Source: an uncultured bacterium (GTDB lineage: Bacteria; Actinomycetota; Coriobacteriia; Coriobacteriales; Coriobacteriaceae). Taken from it: DNA of 64,000 bases. Positions 1-8,138 of this stretch are shown here, piece after piece (within the stretch, counting starts at the first letter, position 1; each line of letters starts with the position of its first letter). The notes under the pieces were generated by a model, which made no database searches, was not told the origin of the DNA, and was given only the letters and a program-made list of their open reading frames with translations. The translations under genes and the position numbers were made by a program. The stretch is taken from assembly GCA_905214435.1 (NCBI GenBank), contig CAJMMA010000001.1, positions 62,001 to 126,000 of the forward strand, written 5' to 3'.

Positions 1-67
1 ACGGCCCAACCCCATCTTCGAGCCGATCAATTTGCTCAATACCACATTATTCGAATGCATATTCATT

Positions 68-134
68 TAGAGCGCTCTAGTTAATATAGAAAAGCGTTTT
101 TTGATTATATCTTTCTCGAACTTTTCAAAAACGC
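68..134. promoter_or_regulatory. AT-rich control region upstream of the GntR gene, with two inverted repeats
   Basis: The first 199 bases hold no gene. They contain a perfect 12-bp palindrome, TAGAGCGCTCTA, at 68-79. They also contain a spaced inverted repeat, GCGTTTTTTGA at 94-104 and TCAAAAACGC at 125-134. Both lie where an autoregulatory operator of the following GntR-family gene would be expected. A box AATACCAC at 38-45 resembles, in reverse, the TGGTATT boxes of the PTS promoters near 59.6 and 62.8 kb. Operator function is inferred; no footprint or alignment supports it. Confidence 0.4.
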
Positions 135-199
135 AATAGGGATGCTTAGGCGTGGACTATACTTTCGTTTGTACTCAATCAAGCCGGAAAGGAGGTTCC

Positions 200-919
200 A
201 TGATTCCCAAATACGAGGCAATAGCTGCAGATATCCGTCGAAGCATCGAGGACGGCGCTCTAAAGCCGGGCGACAAGCTGCCCACCGTCGTTGAGTTCTG
301 CGAGCTCTATAGCGTTTCCAAAATCACCGTCAAACGAGCTATTGAGCAGATTACCGATGAAGGTCTTGTTACCAGCCGGCGCGGATCGGGCACCTACGTT
401 AAGGACACGGCGGGGCTTCCCGGCCAGGCGTTTTTCCAGGGCAAGAACGATCGCTCCCAGGGCTTTTCGTATGAGCACCGCGGGGAGAAGGTGACCTCGG
501 TGGTCTACGATTTCTCGATTGTCAATCCGCCAGCAGACGTCGCTGCCCAGCTGGGAATTGCCGAGGACGACTTTGCCTATCACATCGTGCGCGTGCGCCA
601 GGTCGACGAGAAGCCCATCGTCATCGAGTACACCTATATGCCGCTCGAACTGATCCCGGGCCTTAAAAAGAAGGACCTGTACGGATCGGTCTACGGCTTT
701 ATCCGCGAGCAATGCGGGCTGAAGATTTCGAGCTTCCATCGCACCATTCGCGCTGTCGCGGCAACTGAGGAAGAGGCTGAGCGCCTGGATACCAAACCCG
801 GCTCTCCCCTGCTCGAACTCAACCAGATTGGCTTCTTGGATAGCGGCACCGCGTTTGAATATTCTATCTCGCACAACGTAGGCGACCGCTTTGAGCTGCA
901 CAACGTAACGCTGGCATAA
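200..919 (+). CDS. GntR family (HutC/UTRA type) transcriptional regulator
   Basis: A DNA-binding repressor or activator of the GntR superfamily. Residues 1-70 form the winged helix-turn-helix; the run KPGDKLPTVVEF and the wing RRGSGTYV are typical of the family. Residues about 90-235 fit a UTRA ligand-binding domain, with the RVRQVDEKPIVIEYTYMP core. It is 239 residues long, the usual size. The reading frame opens further upstream at 152, but the ATG at 200 is preceded by AAAGGAGG at 187-194 and begins exactly at the HTH, so 200 is chosen. The effector is unknown. The next gene is mannose-6-phosphate isomerase, so a sugar phosphate is a reasonable guess only. Confidence 0.9.
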   Translation: MIPKYEAIAADIRRSIEDGALKPGDKLPTVVEFCELYSVSKITVKRAIEQITDEGLVTSRRGSGTYVKDTAGLPGQAFFQGKNDRSQGFSYEHRGEKVTSVVYDFSIVNPPADVAAQLGIAEDDFAYHIVRVRQVDEKPIVIEYTYMPLELIPGLKKKDLYGSVYGFIREQCGLKISSFHRTIRAVAATEEEAERLDTKPGSPLLELNQIGFLDSGTAFEYSISHNVGDRFELHNVTLA

Positions 920-994
920 GTTTTTGTAGTCATGCGGGCGCTCACTATGGCTCGTTTGGAGTGGGCACCCGCACAACCTTATGGGAGTATGCAC

Positions 995-1927
995 ATGTCC
1001 GATTTGATTAAACTCACGCCGATCTTCCACGAGAAGATCTGGGGCGGCCGCCAGCTCGAAACCGTATTTGGCTACGACATTCCCGAGGGTCCCATCGGTG
1101 AGTGCTGGGCCATCTCTGCCCATCCCAACGGCGACTGCCAGATCGCGGAGGGCCCGTACGCCGGCCACACGCTGTCATGGCTGTGGGCCGAGCACCGCGA
1201 GCTCTTTGGCAACTGCGAGGGCAAGGAGTTCCCGCTGCTCATTAAGATTCTGGACGCCAAGGACGACCTTTCAATCCAGATTCATCCCAACGACGAATAC
1301 GCTGCGAAGCACGAGAACGGCAGCCTGGGCAAGACCGAGTGCTGGTATGTGCTGGACTGCGAGCCCGGCGCCACGATCATCGTCGGACAGCGCGCTAAGG
1401 ATCGCGCTGAGGCCGCACAGATGATCAAGGACGGCCGCTGGGGCGACATGCTCAACGTGCTGCCGATCCACAAGGGCGACTTTTTCCAGATTGACTCCGG
1501 CACCGTGCACGCCATCAAGACCGGCACGCTCATTTTGGAGACGCAGCAATCGAGCGATGTGACCTATCGCCTGTACGACTACGACCGCCCCGGCACCGAC
1601 GGCAAACTGCGTCCACTGCACATTGAGCAGAGCCTGGATTGCATCGACTTTGATGTCCAGGCCCCGGTCGACGGTACCGTGACCGCACCCGAAGTCGACG
1701 GCGTGACCGAGCTCGAGTCCAACCCCTGCTACACCGTTGATCGCGTGCGCGTCAACGGCAGCAAGACCTTGGAGCAGCGCTGGCCCTTCATGTGCCTGTC
1801 AGTCATCGACGGCGAAGGCACCATCTGCGGCGACCCCGTCCACAAGGGAAGCCACCTGCTGGCCCCCAGCACCGTCAGCTCCATCGACCTCGAAGGCAAG
1901 ATGGAACTGATCATCAGCCACCTGTAA
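995..1927 (+). CDS. manA: Mannose-6-phosphate isomerase, class I
   Basis: Interconverts mannose 6-phosphate and fructose 6-phosphate in the cytoplasm using Zn2+. The sequence shows the short class I (Bacillus-like) form of 310 residues: FHEKIWGGRQL near the N-terminus, SIQIHPNDEYA with metal-binding His, GKTECWYVL, and SGTVHAIKTGTLILETQQSSD with the second metal-ligand cluster. The frame is open from 932, but the ATG at 995 is chosen because the protein then begins directly at the conserved LTPIFHEKIWGG and GGGAG lies 8 nt upstream. It follows the GntR gene by 75 bp in the same direction and may be its target. Its end converges on the helicase gene across a long hairpin. Confidence 0.93.
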   Translation: MSDLIKLTPIFHEKIWGGRQLETVFGYDIPEGPIGECWAISAHPNGDCQIAEGPYAGHTLSWLWAEHRELFGNCEGKEFPLLIKILDAKDDLSIQIHPNDEYAAKHENGSLGKTECWYVLDCEPGATIIVGQRAKDRAEAAQMIKDGRWGDMLNVLPIHKGDFFQIDSGTVHAIKTGTLILETQQSSDVTYRLYDYDRPGTDGKLRPLHIEQSLDCIDFDVQAPVDGTVTAPEVDGVTELESNPCYTVDRVRVNGSKTLEQRWPFMCLSVIDGEGTICGDPVHKGSHLLAPSTVSSIDLEGKMELIISHL

Positions 1928-1972
1928 GCTACCGGTCCCCGAGCGCTCGCCGGGATGCGGCGCGGGGTTTGG

Positions 1973-2052
1973 TCGCCTGCTCGGACAGTCCTGCTCGCAC
2001 GGAGAGCACATTAAGTGCTCTCCGTCTTGCGCAGGACTGCCCGAGCAGGCGA
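1973..2052. repeat. 80-bp near-perfect inverted repeat between convergent manA and pcrA
   Basis: The arms pair as 1973-1984 with 2041-2052 (TCGCCTGCTCGG / CCGAGCAGGCGA), 1986-1994 with 2031-2039 (CAGTCCTGC / GCAGGACTG) and 2000-2009 with 2015-2024 (CGGAGAGCAC / GTGCTCTCCG). The loop is ATTAA, with one internal loop. There is no T-tract, so it is not a classical intrinsic terminator, although it may stop or protect both convergent transcripts. Confidence 0.75.
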
Positions 2053-2086
2053 TGTTGCCCCATACGTCCGCCCAGGTCCGCCGGGA

Positions 2087-4987
2087 TCACGACAGCTTGA
2101 CGATCGGTGCAAAACCTTTCATCAGCTTTTTGGTCTGGCCGGTCTTTTCGAATTGAACCTCAATCATGTCTCCCGCGACCGAGATCACGGTACCCGTGCC
2201 AAAGGTCTTGTGACTCACGGTATCGCCCGCGGCAAAGTCCTGCGATGCACTGGCGCGATCGACCTTGCGTTCCACCGTCGGCGACACCTTGGACGATGGC
2301 TTTTTGGCTCGCGGCGCACCCGAACCAAAGGTCGAGGCAACACGGCCGGCGTCGGGCGAGACCCCGCGATGACGCTCGGTCCCGTAGCTGCTGCCGCCAA
2401 AGAAATCGTCGAAGCTCGATCCACCACGCGAGGCGGAACCGCCCGTCGAGCGCGTATGCGAACCGAACACCTTGCCGCCGTACATATCCGAGCCCATGCC
2501 CGAGCCAAAGGTGCCATGACGGTCGCCGCGCTTCTCCCAGCCCGTGCCCTCAAAACCGGCAGAACCGATACCGCTAAACTCGATGTCCTCAAACGGAATC
2601 TCGTTGAGGAAGCGCGAGCGCGGGTTGGCAGAGGTCGAGCCGTAGGTGCGACGCGTAGCGGCATAGGTCAAGAACAGGCGCTTACGGGCGCGTGTGATAG
2701 CGACGTAGGCCAAGCGGCGCTCCTCCTCGAGCTTACCCGGGTCATCGCTGCCGCCAAAGTCGTGCACGTGCGGGAAGATGCCCTCCTCCATGCCGGCCAC
2801 GAACACCGCCGGGAACTCCAGGCCCTTGGCGGAGTGGATGGTCATCATGGTAATGGCGTGCGTCTCGCCGGCCAGGGAATCCAAGTCGGAGCGCAGGGCC
2901 AGCCACTCCATGAGTGCCGGTAGCGCCTTACAGGTGAGCGGACCGTAGGTACGCTCGATCTCGTCGGCATGCACAGCGCCCGCCGGCAGCTCCGTCGGCG
3001 TGGCATACGCGTTGCCCGCGATGGCGGCGAACAAGGCATCCTGCGGCGAGAGCGCCGGGACGGCTAGGCTATCGAGCGGATTGGAACCTGCGGCATCGCG
3101 CGCGCCGACGAGCGCCTCAAACGAGGATACCGGTGCAGACGGCCCCGGTTCGGGCGCGGGCGCGCTCACCACGACGGGCTCGGGCTCGGCGCCGGCAGGC
3201 ACGTCGGCAACACCGGCTGCGCGCAGCTCTTCTAGGCTCTCGAGCGTACCCTCGATATCCTCGTGCGTCTCCTCAAATTCGGCAGCGACGCCCAGGAATT
3301 CCTGGATGTTCTCGGCGCGGCTCTCGGACTCCATGGTGCCCTCGGCGCGGAACGCCTGCAGCAGGCCCGTCTTGTCGACAATCATCTCGACGACGTCCTT
3401 GAGCTCGCCGTCCATGCGGCGGCCCTCGCGCACCAGCGCCACAAAACTCGACAGGCCGTTGCGCACCTTCGCGCTAAACATGCCCGTCTCGGCTGTTGCG
3501 ATCTCGCAGGCCTGGAAGAACGAGCAACGGTTGCCGCGCGCAAGCTGCTCGATCTTTTGGATCGAGGTGGAGCCGATGCCGCGACGCGGCGTGTTGATGA
3601 CGCGCTTGACGCTCATCTCGTCTGCCGGGTTCACGATCATCTTGAGGTAGGCCATGACGTCGCGGATCTCGGCACGGTCGAAGAATCGCGTGCCGCCCAC
3701 GATCTTGTAGGGCACGCCCGCGCGCAGGAACATATCTTCGAGAATACGCGACTGGGCGTTGGTGCGATAGAACACAGCGATGTCGTCGTAGCTCGTGCCC
3801 TTGGAGTGCAGCTTTTCGATCTCGCCGGCAATCCAGCGGCCCTCGTCGCGCTCATCGCTTGCCTGGAAGGCCTGGATCTTCTCGCCGTCGCCCTCGGCCG
3901 TAAACAGGCGCTTGTCCTTGCGTTGCGAGTTGTGACGCACCACGGCGTTGGCGGCGCTCAGGATATGACCCGTGGAGCGGTAGTTCTGCTCCAGCTTGAC
4001 GGTCTTGCAGTTTTTAAAGTCCTTCTCAAAGTCCAGGATGTTGGTGATGTCGGCGCCACGCCAGCTGTAAATGGACTGGTCATCGTCGCCTACGACCATG
4101 AGGTTTTGGTACTTGGCGGCCAGCAGGTTGGCGATCTCGTACTGGACGTGGTTGGTGTCCTGATACTCGTCGACGCTAATGTAGCGGAAGCGCTCCTGGT
4201 ACTTGTCGAGCACCTCGGGGCGGGTGCGCAGCAGCTCGAGCGCGCGTACGAGCAGGTCGTCGAAGTCCATCGCGTTGGCGGCGCGCAGGCGGCGCTCCAG
4301 CTCCAAGTAGACCTGCGCGGCCTTTTTGTCGTTGGGGCTATCGGCGGACTTGAGCATATCCTCGGGACCGATCATGGCGTTTTTGGCCGAGCTGATCTTG
4401 CTGCGGATCATGTTGATGGGGAACTGCTTTTGCTCGATGCCGAGCGCCTGCATAATATCGCGCACCATGCGCTTTGAGTCGTCGTCATCGTAGATGGTGA
4501 ACTGCCCGGTGTAGCCCAGCAGATCGGCGTCCTCGCGCAGCATACGCACGCACATGGCGTGGAACGTGCACACCCACATGCCGCGGGTGCCGCTGGGAAT
4601 GAGCGCCGCCAGACGCTCGCGCATCTCTGCCGCGGCCTTGTTGGTAAACGTAATGGCAAGAACCTGCCAAGGCTTAACACCCAGGTCGCCGAGCATATGT
4701 GCGATGCGGAAGGTCAAGACGCGGGTCTTGCCCGAACCGGCGCCGGCGAGCACCAGCAACGGGCCCTCAGTGGACAGGACTGCCTCGCGCTGGGCGGGAT
4801 TAAGGCTGTCGATGTCGACAAACGGCTTTGCGGGCGCAGGAGCCGGCGCGGGAGCGTCGTAGATGTCGAGCGGGACGAGTTCGGGCTCCGGCGCAGCGGG
4901 GGCGACGTATACATCGAGCGGCACGGGTTCCGGCGCGGGAGGCACGGGTACCGTGGTGTTCTTTTCCCAGGGCAAGGGCTGGGTCAT
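2087..4987 (-). CDS. pcrA: ATP-dependent DNA helicase, UvrD/PcrA (SF1A)
   Basis: A 3'-5' DNA helicase of replication and repair. Motifs seen: LNPAQREAV (Q motif, residues 62-70), AGAGSGKT (Walker A, 81-88), DEYQDTN (Walker B, 273-279), DDDQSIYSWRGA (301-312), the TIHSAKGLEFPAVF motif near 716-729 and VAITRARKRLFLTYA. The C-terminus ends in a Gly/Ser-rich tail and a small barrel-like domain (GDTVSHKTFGTGTV). Two oddities: a Pro/Ala-rich N-terminal leader with two copies of a VPLDxY motif (residues 11-55), and a Pro/Ala-rich insertion at about 588-700, where typical PcrA is short. The frame extends 28 codons upstream, but ATG 4987 has GAGGAG about 8 nt before it, so 966 residues are called. Confidence 0.93.
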   Translation of the reverse strand: MTQPLPWEKNTTVPVPPAPEPVPLDVYVAPAAPEPELVPLDIYDAPAPAPAPAKPFVDIDSLNPAQREAVLSTEGPLLVLAGAGSGKTRVLTFRIAHMLGDLGVKPWQVLAITFTNKAAAEMRERLAALIPSGTRGMWVCTFHAMCVRMLREDADLLGYTGQFTIYDDDDSKRMVRDIMQALGIEQKQFPINMIRSKISSAKNAMIGPEDMLKSADSPNDKKAAQVYLELERRLRAANAMDFDDLLVRALELLRTRPEVLDKYQERFRYISVDEYQDTNHVQYEIANLLAAKYQNLMVVGDDDQSIYSWRGADITNILDFEKDFKNCKTVKLEQNYRSTGHILSAANAVVRHNSQRKDKRLFTAEGDGEKIQAFQASDERDEGRWIAGEIEKLHSKGTSYDDIAVFYRTNAQSRILEDMFLRAGVPYKIVGGTRFFDRAEIRDVMAYLKMIVNPADEMSVKRVINTPRRGIGSTSIQKIEQLARGNRCSFFQACEIATAETGMFSAKVRNGLSSFVALVREGRRMDGELKDVVEMIVDKTGLLQAFRAEGTMESESRAENIQEFLGVAAEFEETHEDIEGTLESLEELRAAGVADVPAGAEPEPVVVSAPAPEPGPSAPVSSFEALVGARDAAGSNPLDSLAVPALSPQDALFAAIAGNAYATPTELPAGAVHADEIERTYGPLTCKALPALMEWLALRSDLDSLAGETHAITMMTIHSAKGLEFPAVFVAGMEEGIFPHVHDFGGSDDPGKLEEERRLAYVAITRARKRLFLTYAATRRTYGSTSANPRSRFLNEIPFEDIEFSGIGSAGFEGTGWEKRGDRHGTFGSGMGSDMYGGKVFGSHTRSTGGSASRGGSSFDDFFGGSSYGTERHRGVSPDAGRVASTFGSGAPRAKKPSSKVSPTVERKVDRASASQDFAAGDTVSHKTFGTGTVISVAGDMIEVQFEKTGQTKKLMKGFAPIVKLS

Positions 4988-5126
4988 GGGCGACTCCTCA
5001 TCTGACGGACGGCGCGCCTGCGGGCAGCGCCATAGTTTGAGCCGTACCAGTATACCGAGCCGCGCGGACACCGACGCAAATCACACCACGACTCCGTGCG
5101 CCACCATCGGACCCACCCCATCGCCC

Positions 5127-5167
5127 AAAAAAGAGGGCAGCATAGACCTTTTGGTCATGCCGCCCTC
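5127..5167 (-). terminator. Intrinsic terminator of uppP
   Basis: On the minus strand, GAGGGCGGCATGACC (5153-5167) pairs imperfectly with GGTCTATGCTGCCCTC (5133-5148) around an AAAA loop, followed by six T (5127-5132). It lies just after the uppP stop. Confidence 0.85.
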
Positions 5168-5214
5168 GTTGAATGACAAGTTGTCGCTCTGGCCGCCGCG
5201 CAGCGTCAACCAAG

Positions 5215-6195
5215 TTACAGGCCGAGCATAGGCTCCAGAACGAAGAAGTACGCGAGCACCACGATGCCCAAGATGATGCGGTAGACGCCGAAGCACTTGA
5301 AGTCGTGACGGCGAACGAAGCCCATAAGCCACTTGATGGCAATGAGCGACACCACAAAGGCGACGACGCAGCCCACGCCCAAGATGGCGATCTCGTTGGT
5401 GCCGAACGTGCCGCCCTTGATGAAGTACTTGACCAGCTTGAGCGCACTCGCGCCAAACATGACAGGGATGGCCAGGAAGAACGTGAACTTAGACGCCACC
5501 GAGCGCGTGCAGCCCAAAAGCAGGCCGCCGATGATGGTAGAACCGGAGCGAGACGTACCAGGCACCAGCGAAAGCACCTGGAAGCAGCCGATACCCAGCG
5601 CAGTCTTCCAGCTGAGGTCCTCGAGCGTGGCGATGGAGCCAAAGTCCAGGTTCTCGTCATCGTCCTCATCCTCAGCGGTAGCCGTGGCGGGCGCCGCAAA
5701 GTGCGCACCGGCGGGACGTCCACCCGACACCACAGCACGCGAACCAAACGAACCGGCAACGGCCATTTCCTCGCGCTTGTTTGCGCGCCAGTTCTCGATC
5801 ACGATAAACAGCACGCCGTACACAATGAGCGCCAGCGCCACGACGGGAGCATTGTAGAAATGCTCCTCCATCCAGTCGTTGAGCGGCAGGCCGATCGCCG
5901 CCGCAGGAATGCAACCGAGCACAATCTTGCCCCACAGCACCCAGGTGTCGCGACGGCCCTCCTTGCCCTTGCTGGGCGAGAACGGATTGAGCTCATGGAA
6001 GAACAGCACACAGACGGCCAAAATGGCGCCAAGCTGAATCACGACCAGGAACATGTTCCAGAACGTCTCGCTCACGTTCATCTTGACGAACTCGTCCACC
6101 AAGATCATGTGACCGGTCGACGAAACAGGCAGCCATTCGGTGATGCCCTCGACCAGGCCCATGAAGGCAGATTTCAGAAGCTCGATAATATCCAA
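5215..6195 (-). CDS. uppP: Undecaprenyl-diphosphate phosphatase
   Basis: An integral membrane enzyme that dephosphorylates undecaprenyl diphosphate to recycle the peptidoglycan lipid carrier. Family signatures are clear: EGITEWLPVSSTGHMIL (about residues 17-33, with the catalytic Glu-rich motif) and SLVPGTSRSGST (209-220). Several hydrophobic helices are visible. At 326 residues it is longer than the usual 260-290 because of a hydrophilic loop at about 138-196 with the acidic run EDEDDDENLD. An upstream ATG exists at 6264, but the TTG at 6195 is preceded by GAGGGGG at good spacing and places DIIELLKSAFMG at the N-terminus as in homologues, so TTG is chosen. It is transcribed alone, with a terminator behind it. 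Confidence 0.92.
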   Translation of the reverse strand: MDIIELLKSAFMGLVEGITEWLPVSSTGHMILVDEFVKMNVSETFWNMFLVVIQLGAILAVCVLFFHELNPFSPSKGKEGRRDTWVLWGKIVLGCIPAAAIGLPLNDWMEEHFYNAPVVALALIVYGVLFIVIENWRANKREEMAVAGSFGSRAVVSGGRPAGAHFAAPATATAEDEDDDENLDFGSIATLEDLSWKTALGIGCFQVLSLVPGTSRSGSTIIGGLLLGCTRSVASKFTFFLAIPVMFGASALKLVKYFIKGGTFGTNEIAILGVGCVVAFVVSLIAIKWLMGFVRRHDFKCFGVYRIILGIVVLAYFFVLEPMLGL

Positions 6196-6444
6196 AGGGA
6201 CCCCCTCGTTAGACACCCGCCGGTAGATGTTCTGCGGACGGTGCGGGCGATGTCCCATTATCAACCGTTGGCGGCGCGCCTGCGCCTACCCTTACCAAAA
6301 AACTCGCCCGTTCACAGAATTGCGAGCGGTCAAACCCAAATCCTTGGGTATAACTGCAACAAGATAAAGTGTCCGGCGGCCAACGCGCCCGCGCCCGCCC
6401 GATGCACGAGCCCCGCGCCCGTGCGATAGACCAAGGAGGAAACC

Positions 6445-6882
6445 ATGAACGAGGGCTACACCAAGGTATTTGTTTCACTCGACGGTACTGAACAGCAGGA
6501 TTTTGTGCTCGCACGCGCCATCAAGGTCGCCGCGAACAACGGCGCCAAGCTGATCATCGGCCACGTCATCGACTCCACCGCACTCGAGAGCGCCGGTTCC
6601 TATCCGGTCGATCTGGTCAACGGCTTGGAGGAGGCCTTTAACAACTCCATCGCCAAGCAACTCGAGGAGGCCAAGGCCAATCCCGACATTCCCGAGGTCG
6701 AGGTCATGATTCGTACCGGCCGCATTCGTGAGACGCTCAAGGATGAGATGCTCGACGTGGTCAAGCCCGATCTGGTGCTCTGCGGCGCCCGCGGCCTGTC
6801 CTCAATTAAGTACGCGCTACTGGGCTCGATTTCGACGTTCCTGCTGCGCAATACGGACTGCGACATTTTGGTCGTAAAGTAG
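6445..6882 (+). CDS. Universal stress protein, UspA family
   Basis: A small cytoplasmic nucleotide-binding protein of the Usp fold, 145 residues, one domain. It shows the N-terminal strand YTKVFVSLDGT, an internal helix-rich part, and a C-terminal GARGLSSIKYALLGSIST segment. The last corresponds to the family's G-2x-G-9x-G(S/T) ATP-binding motif, here somewhat divergent. AAGGAGG sits about 6 nt upstream of the ATG. It is monocistronic, bounded downstream by a long hairpin and a strong terminator. Usp proteins respond to starvation or stress, but the particular role cannot be read from the sequence. Confidence 0.9.
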   Translation: MNEGYTKVFVSLDGTEQQDFVLARAIKVAANNGAKLIIGHVIDSTALESAGSYPVDLVNGLEEAFNNSIAKQLEEAKANPDIPEVEVMIRTGRIRETLKDEMLDVVKPDLVLCGARGLSSIKYALLGSISTFLLRNTDCDILVVK

Positions 6883-6895
6883 CGTTGCTCCCACC

Positions 6896-6988
6896 GGCCG
6901 CGGGGCCTGCGGGGTTTCCACGGGCACGTCCTCGCCGCGTTGCGGCTGCGGGATGTGCCCTTAGGAAACCCCTCCCGGCCCCGCGGCC
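6896..6988. repeat. Long inverted repeat downstream of the usp gene
   Basis: Arms 6896-6927 and 6955-6988 read GGCCGCGGGGCC...GGGGTTTCC...GGGCAC and its reverse complement with a few mismatches and small bulges. No T-tract follows it, and a conventional terminator lies about 40 bp further on. It is probably a dispersed hairpin repeat or an mRNA-stabilising structure. Confidence 0.65.
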
Positions 6989-7030
6989 TTTGCAGCCTCA
7001 CTTCAACGAGTTGTCTGATAGAAAAATGGC

Positions 7031-7063
7031 GTGCCGCCCCGTTTGGGGCGGCACGTTTTGTTT
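7031..7063 (+). terminator. Intrinsic terminator, usp / histidine kinase boundary
   Basis: A perfect 10-bp stem, GTGCCGCCCC / GGGGCGGCAC (7031-7040 and 7045-7054), with loop GTTT, followed by GTTTTGTTT. The opposite strand also has a T-run four bases after the stem, so it may work in both directions for the converging two-component operon. Confidence 0.85.
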
Positions 7064-7085
7064 GGACGGGCGTTTGCCGTGTGCG

Positions 7086-8129
7086 TTACTCAAAGTATTG
7101 AAACTTGTTCGTTGAAAAAGCGAATGTTACGACGAAGCCTTCGCCGGGCTCCGATGCTGCGGTGACGTCGATGCCCATCTTGGAGCACAGGCGCGCCACT
7201 AGGTAAAGGCCGATGCCCGTTGCGCGCTTGGTGGCGCGGCCGTTGTCGCCGGTAAAGCCCTTCTCGAACACGCGGGGCAGATCTGCCGCGTTCACGCCAC
7301 AGCCGTTATCGGCAACGGTGAGCTCAATGCGCTCACTCGCCAGACCCTCGTCCAGCAACGCGCCCGAAAACACGATCTTCGCACCGTCCTCACGCGCATA
7401 TTTAATGCTGTTCTGAATGAGCTGGCCCAGGATAAACTCGAGCCACTTCTCGTCGGTGAACACCTCAAAGTCGAGGTTCTCGCACACCGGCGCCACGTGT
7501 GCCGCGATGAGCTCGCGCGCGTTGGCTTTAATCGCACCCGTCACCAAGGTCTTGAGATCCCAGCGGCGAATCAGGTAGTCGCGCTCCACGACTTCCGAGC
7601 GCGCGTAGTACAGCGCCTGGTCGATATAGCGCTCCACGCGAGCCAGCTCGCGGCCCAAATCGTCCACGCGCGACAGGTCGTCTTCGCTGCCGTCCAGGTT
7701 TTCAAGAATCAGATGGGCTGCCGCCAGGGGCAACTTGGCCTCGTGGACCCAGCTTTCGATATAGTCGCGATAGTCGTCGGTTTGACGTCGCCCTTCCGCT
7801 ACCTCATCGCAAGCCGCCTTGCCCACGCGGCGCAGGACTTCGTATTCGAGCTCGCCTTCGGCATACGTCGGGCATTGCACCATCTCTTGCACCCACGCGG
7901 GGCTCTCCAGCTCCTCGGCCGCCCGCTCCAGCTGATGCAGGAAGCGGCGGCGGCGCACATACTCAATCACGATGCCCAGGATGCCAAAGATAAAGGACAC
8001 GCCGACCGCCACGACCACGATAGATGCCGGGGCTCCGGCGACCGCCAGCACAAAGCAGCTCAGCAGCACGCCGCACGTCCACACGGCGACGGGAAGCAGT
8101 GCATCTTTAAAGAACTTGCCAAACGACAT
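7086..8129 (-). CDS. Sensor histidine kinase, intramembrane-sensing (BceS-like)
   Basis: A membrane histidine kinase of 347 residues. Two transmembrane helices at about residues 12-32 and 36-56 are separated by only a few residues, so there is no extracellular sensor domain. The phosphoacceptor is probably His129 in SWVHEAKLPLAA, as in BceS/YvcQ kinases. The ATPase domain shows NSIKYAREDG (N box), VADNGCGV (G1) and GRATKRATGIGLYLV (G2). It starts 9 bp after the response regulator stop. BceS kinases normally sense peptide antibiotics through a partner BceAB ABC transporter, but none is next to this pair. The stimulus is therefore unknown. Confidence 0.9.
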   Translation of the reverse strand: MSFGKFFKDALLPVAVWTCGVLLSCFVLAVAGAPASIVVVAVGVSFIFGILGIVIEYVRRRRFLHQLERAAEELESPAWVQEMVQCPTYAEGELEYEVLRRVGKAACDEVAEGRRQTDDYRDYIESWVHEAKLPLAAAHLILENLDGSEDDLSRVDDLGRELARVERYIDQALYYARSEVVERDYLIRRWDLKTLVTGAIKANARELIAAHVAPVCENLDFEVFTDEKWLEFILGQLIQNSIKYAREDGAKIVFSGALLDEGLASERIELTVADNGCGVNAADLPRVFEKGFTGDNGRATKRATGIGLYLVARLCSKMGIDVTAASEPGEGFVVTFAFSTNKFQYFE

Positions 8130-8138
8130 AGCCGGCCC

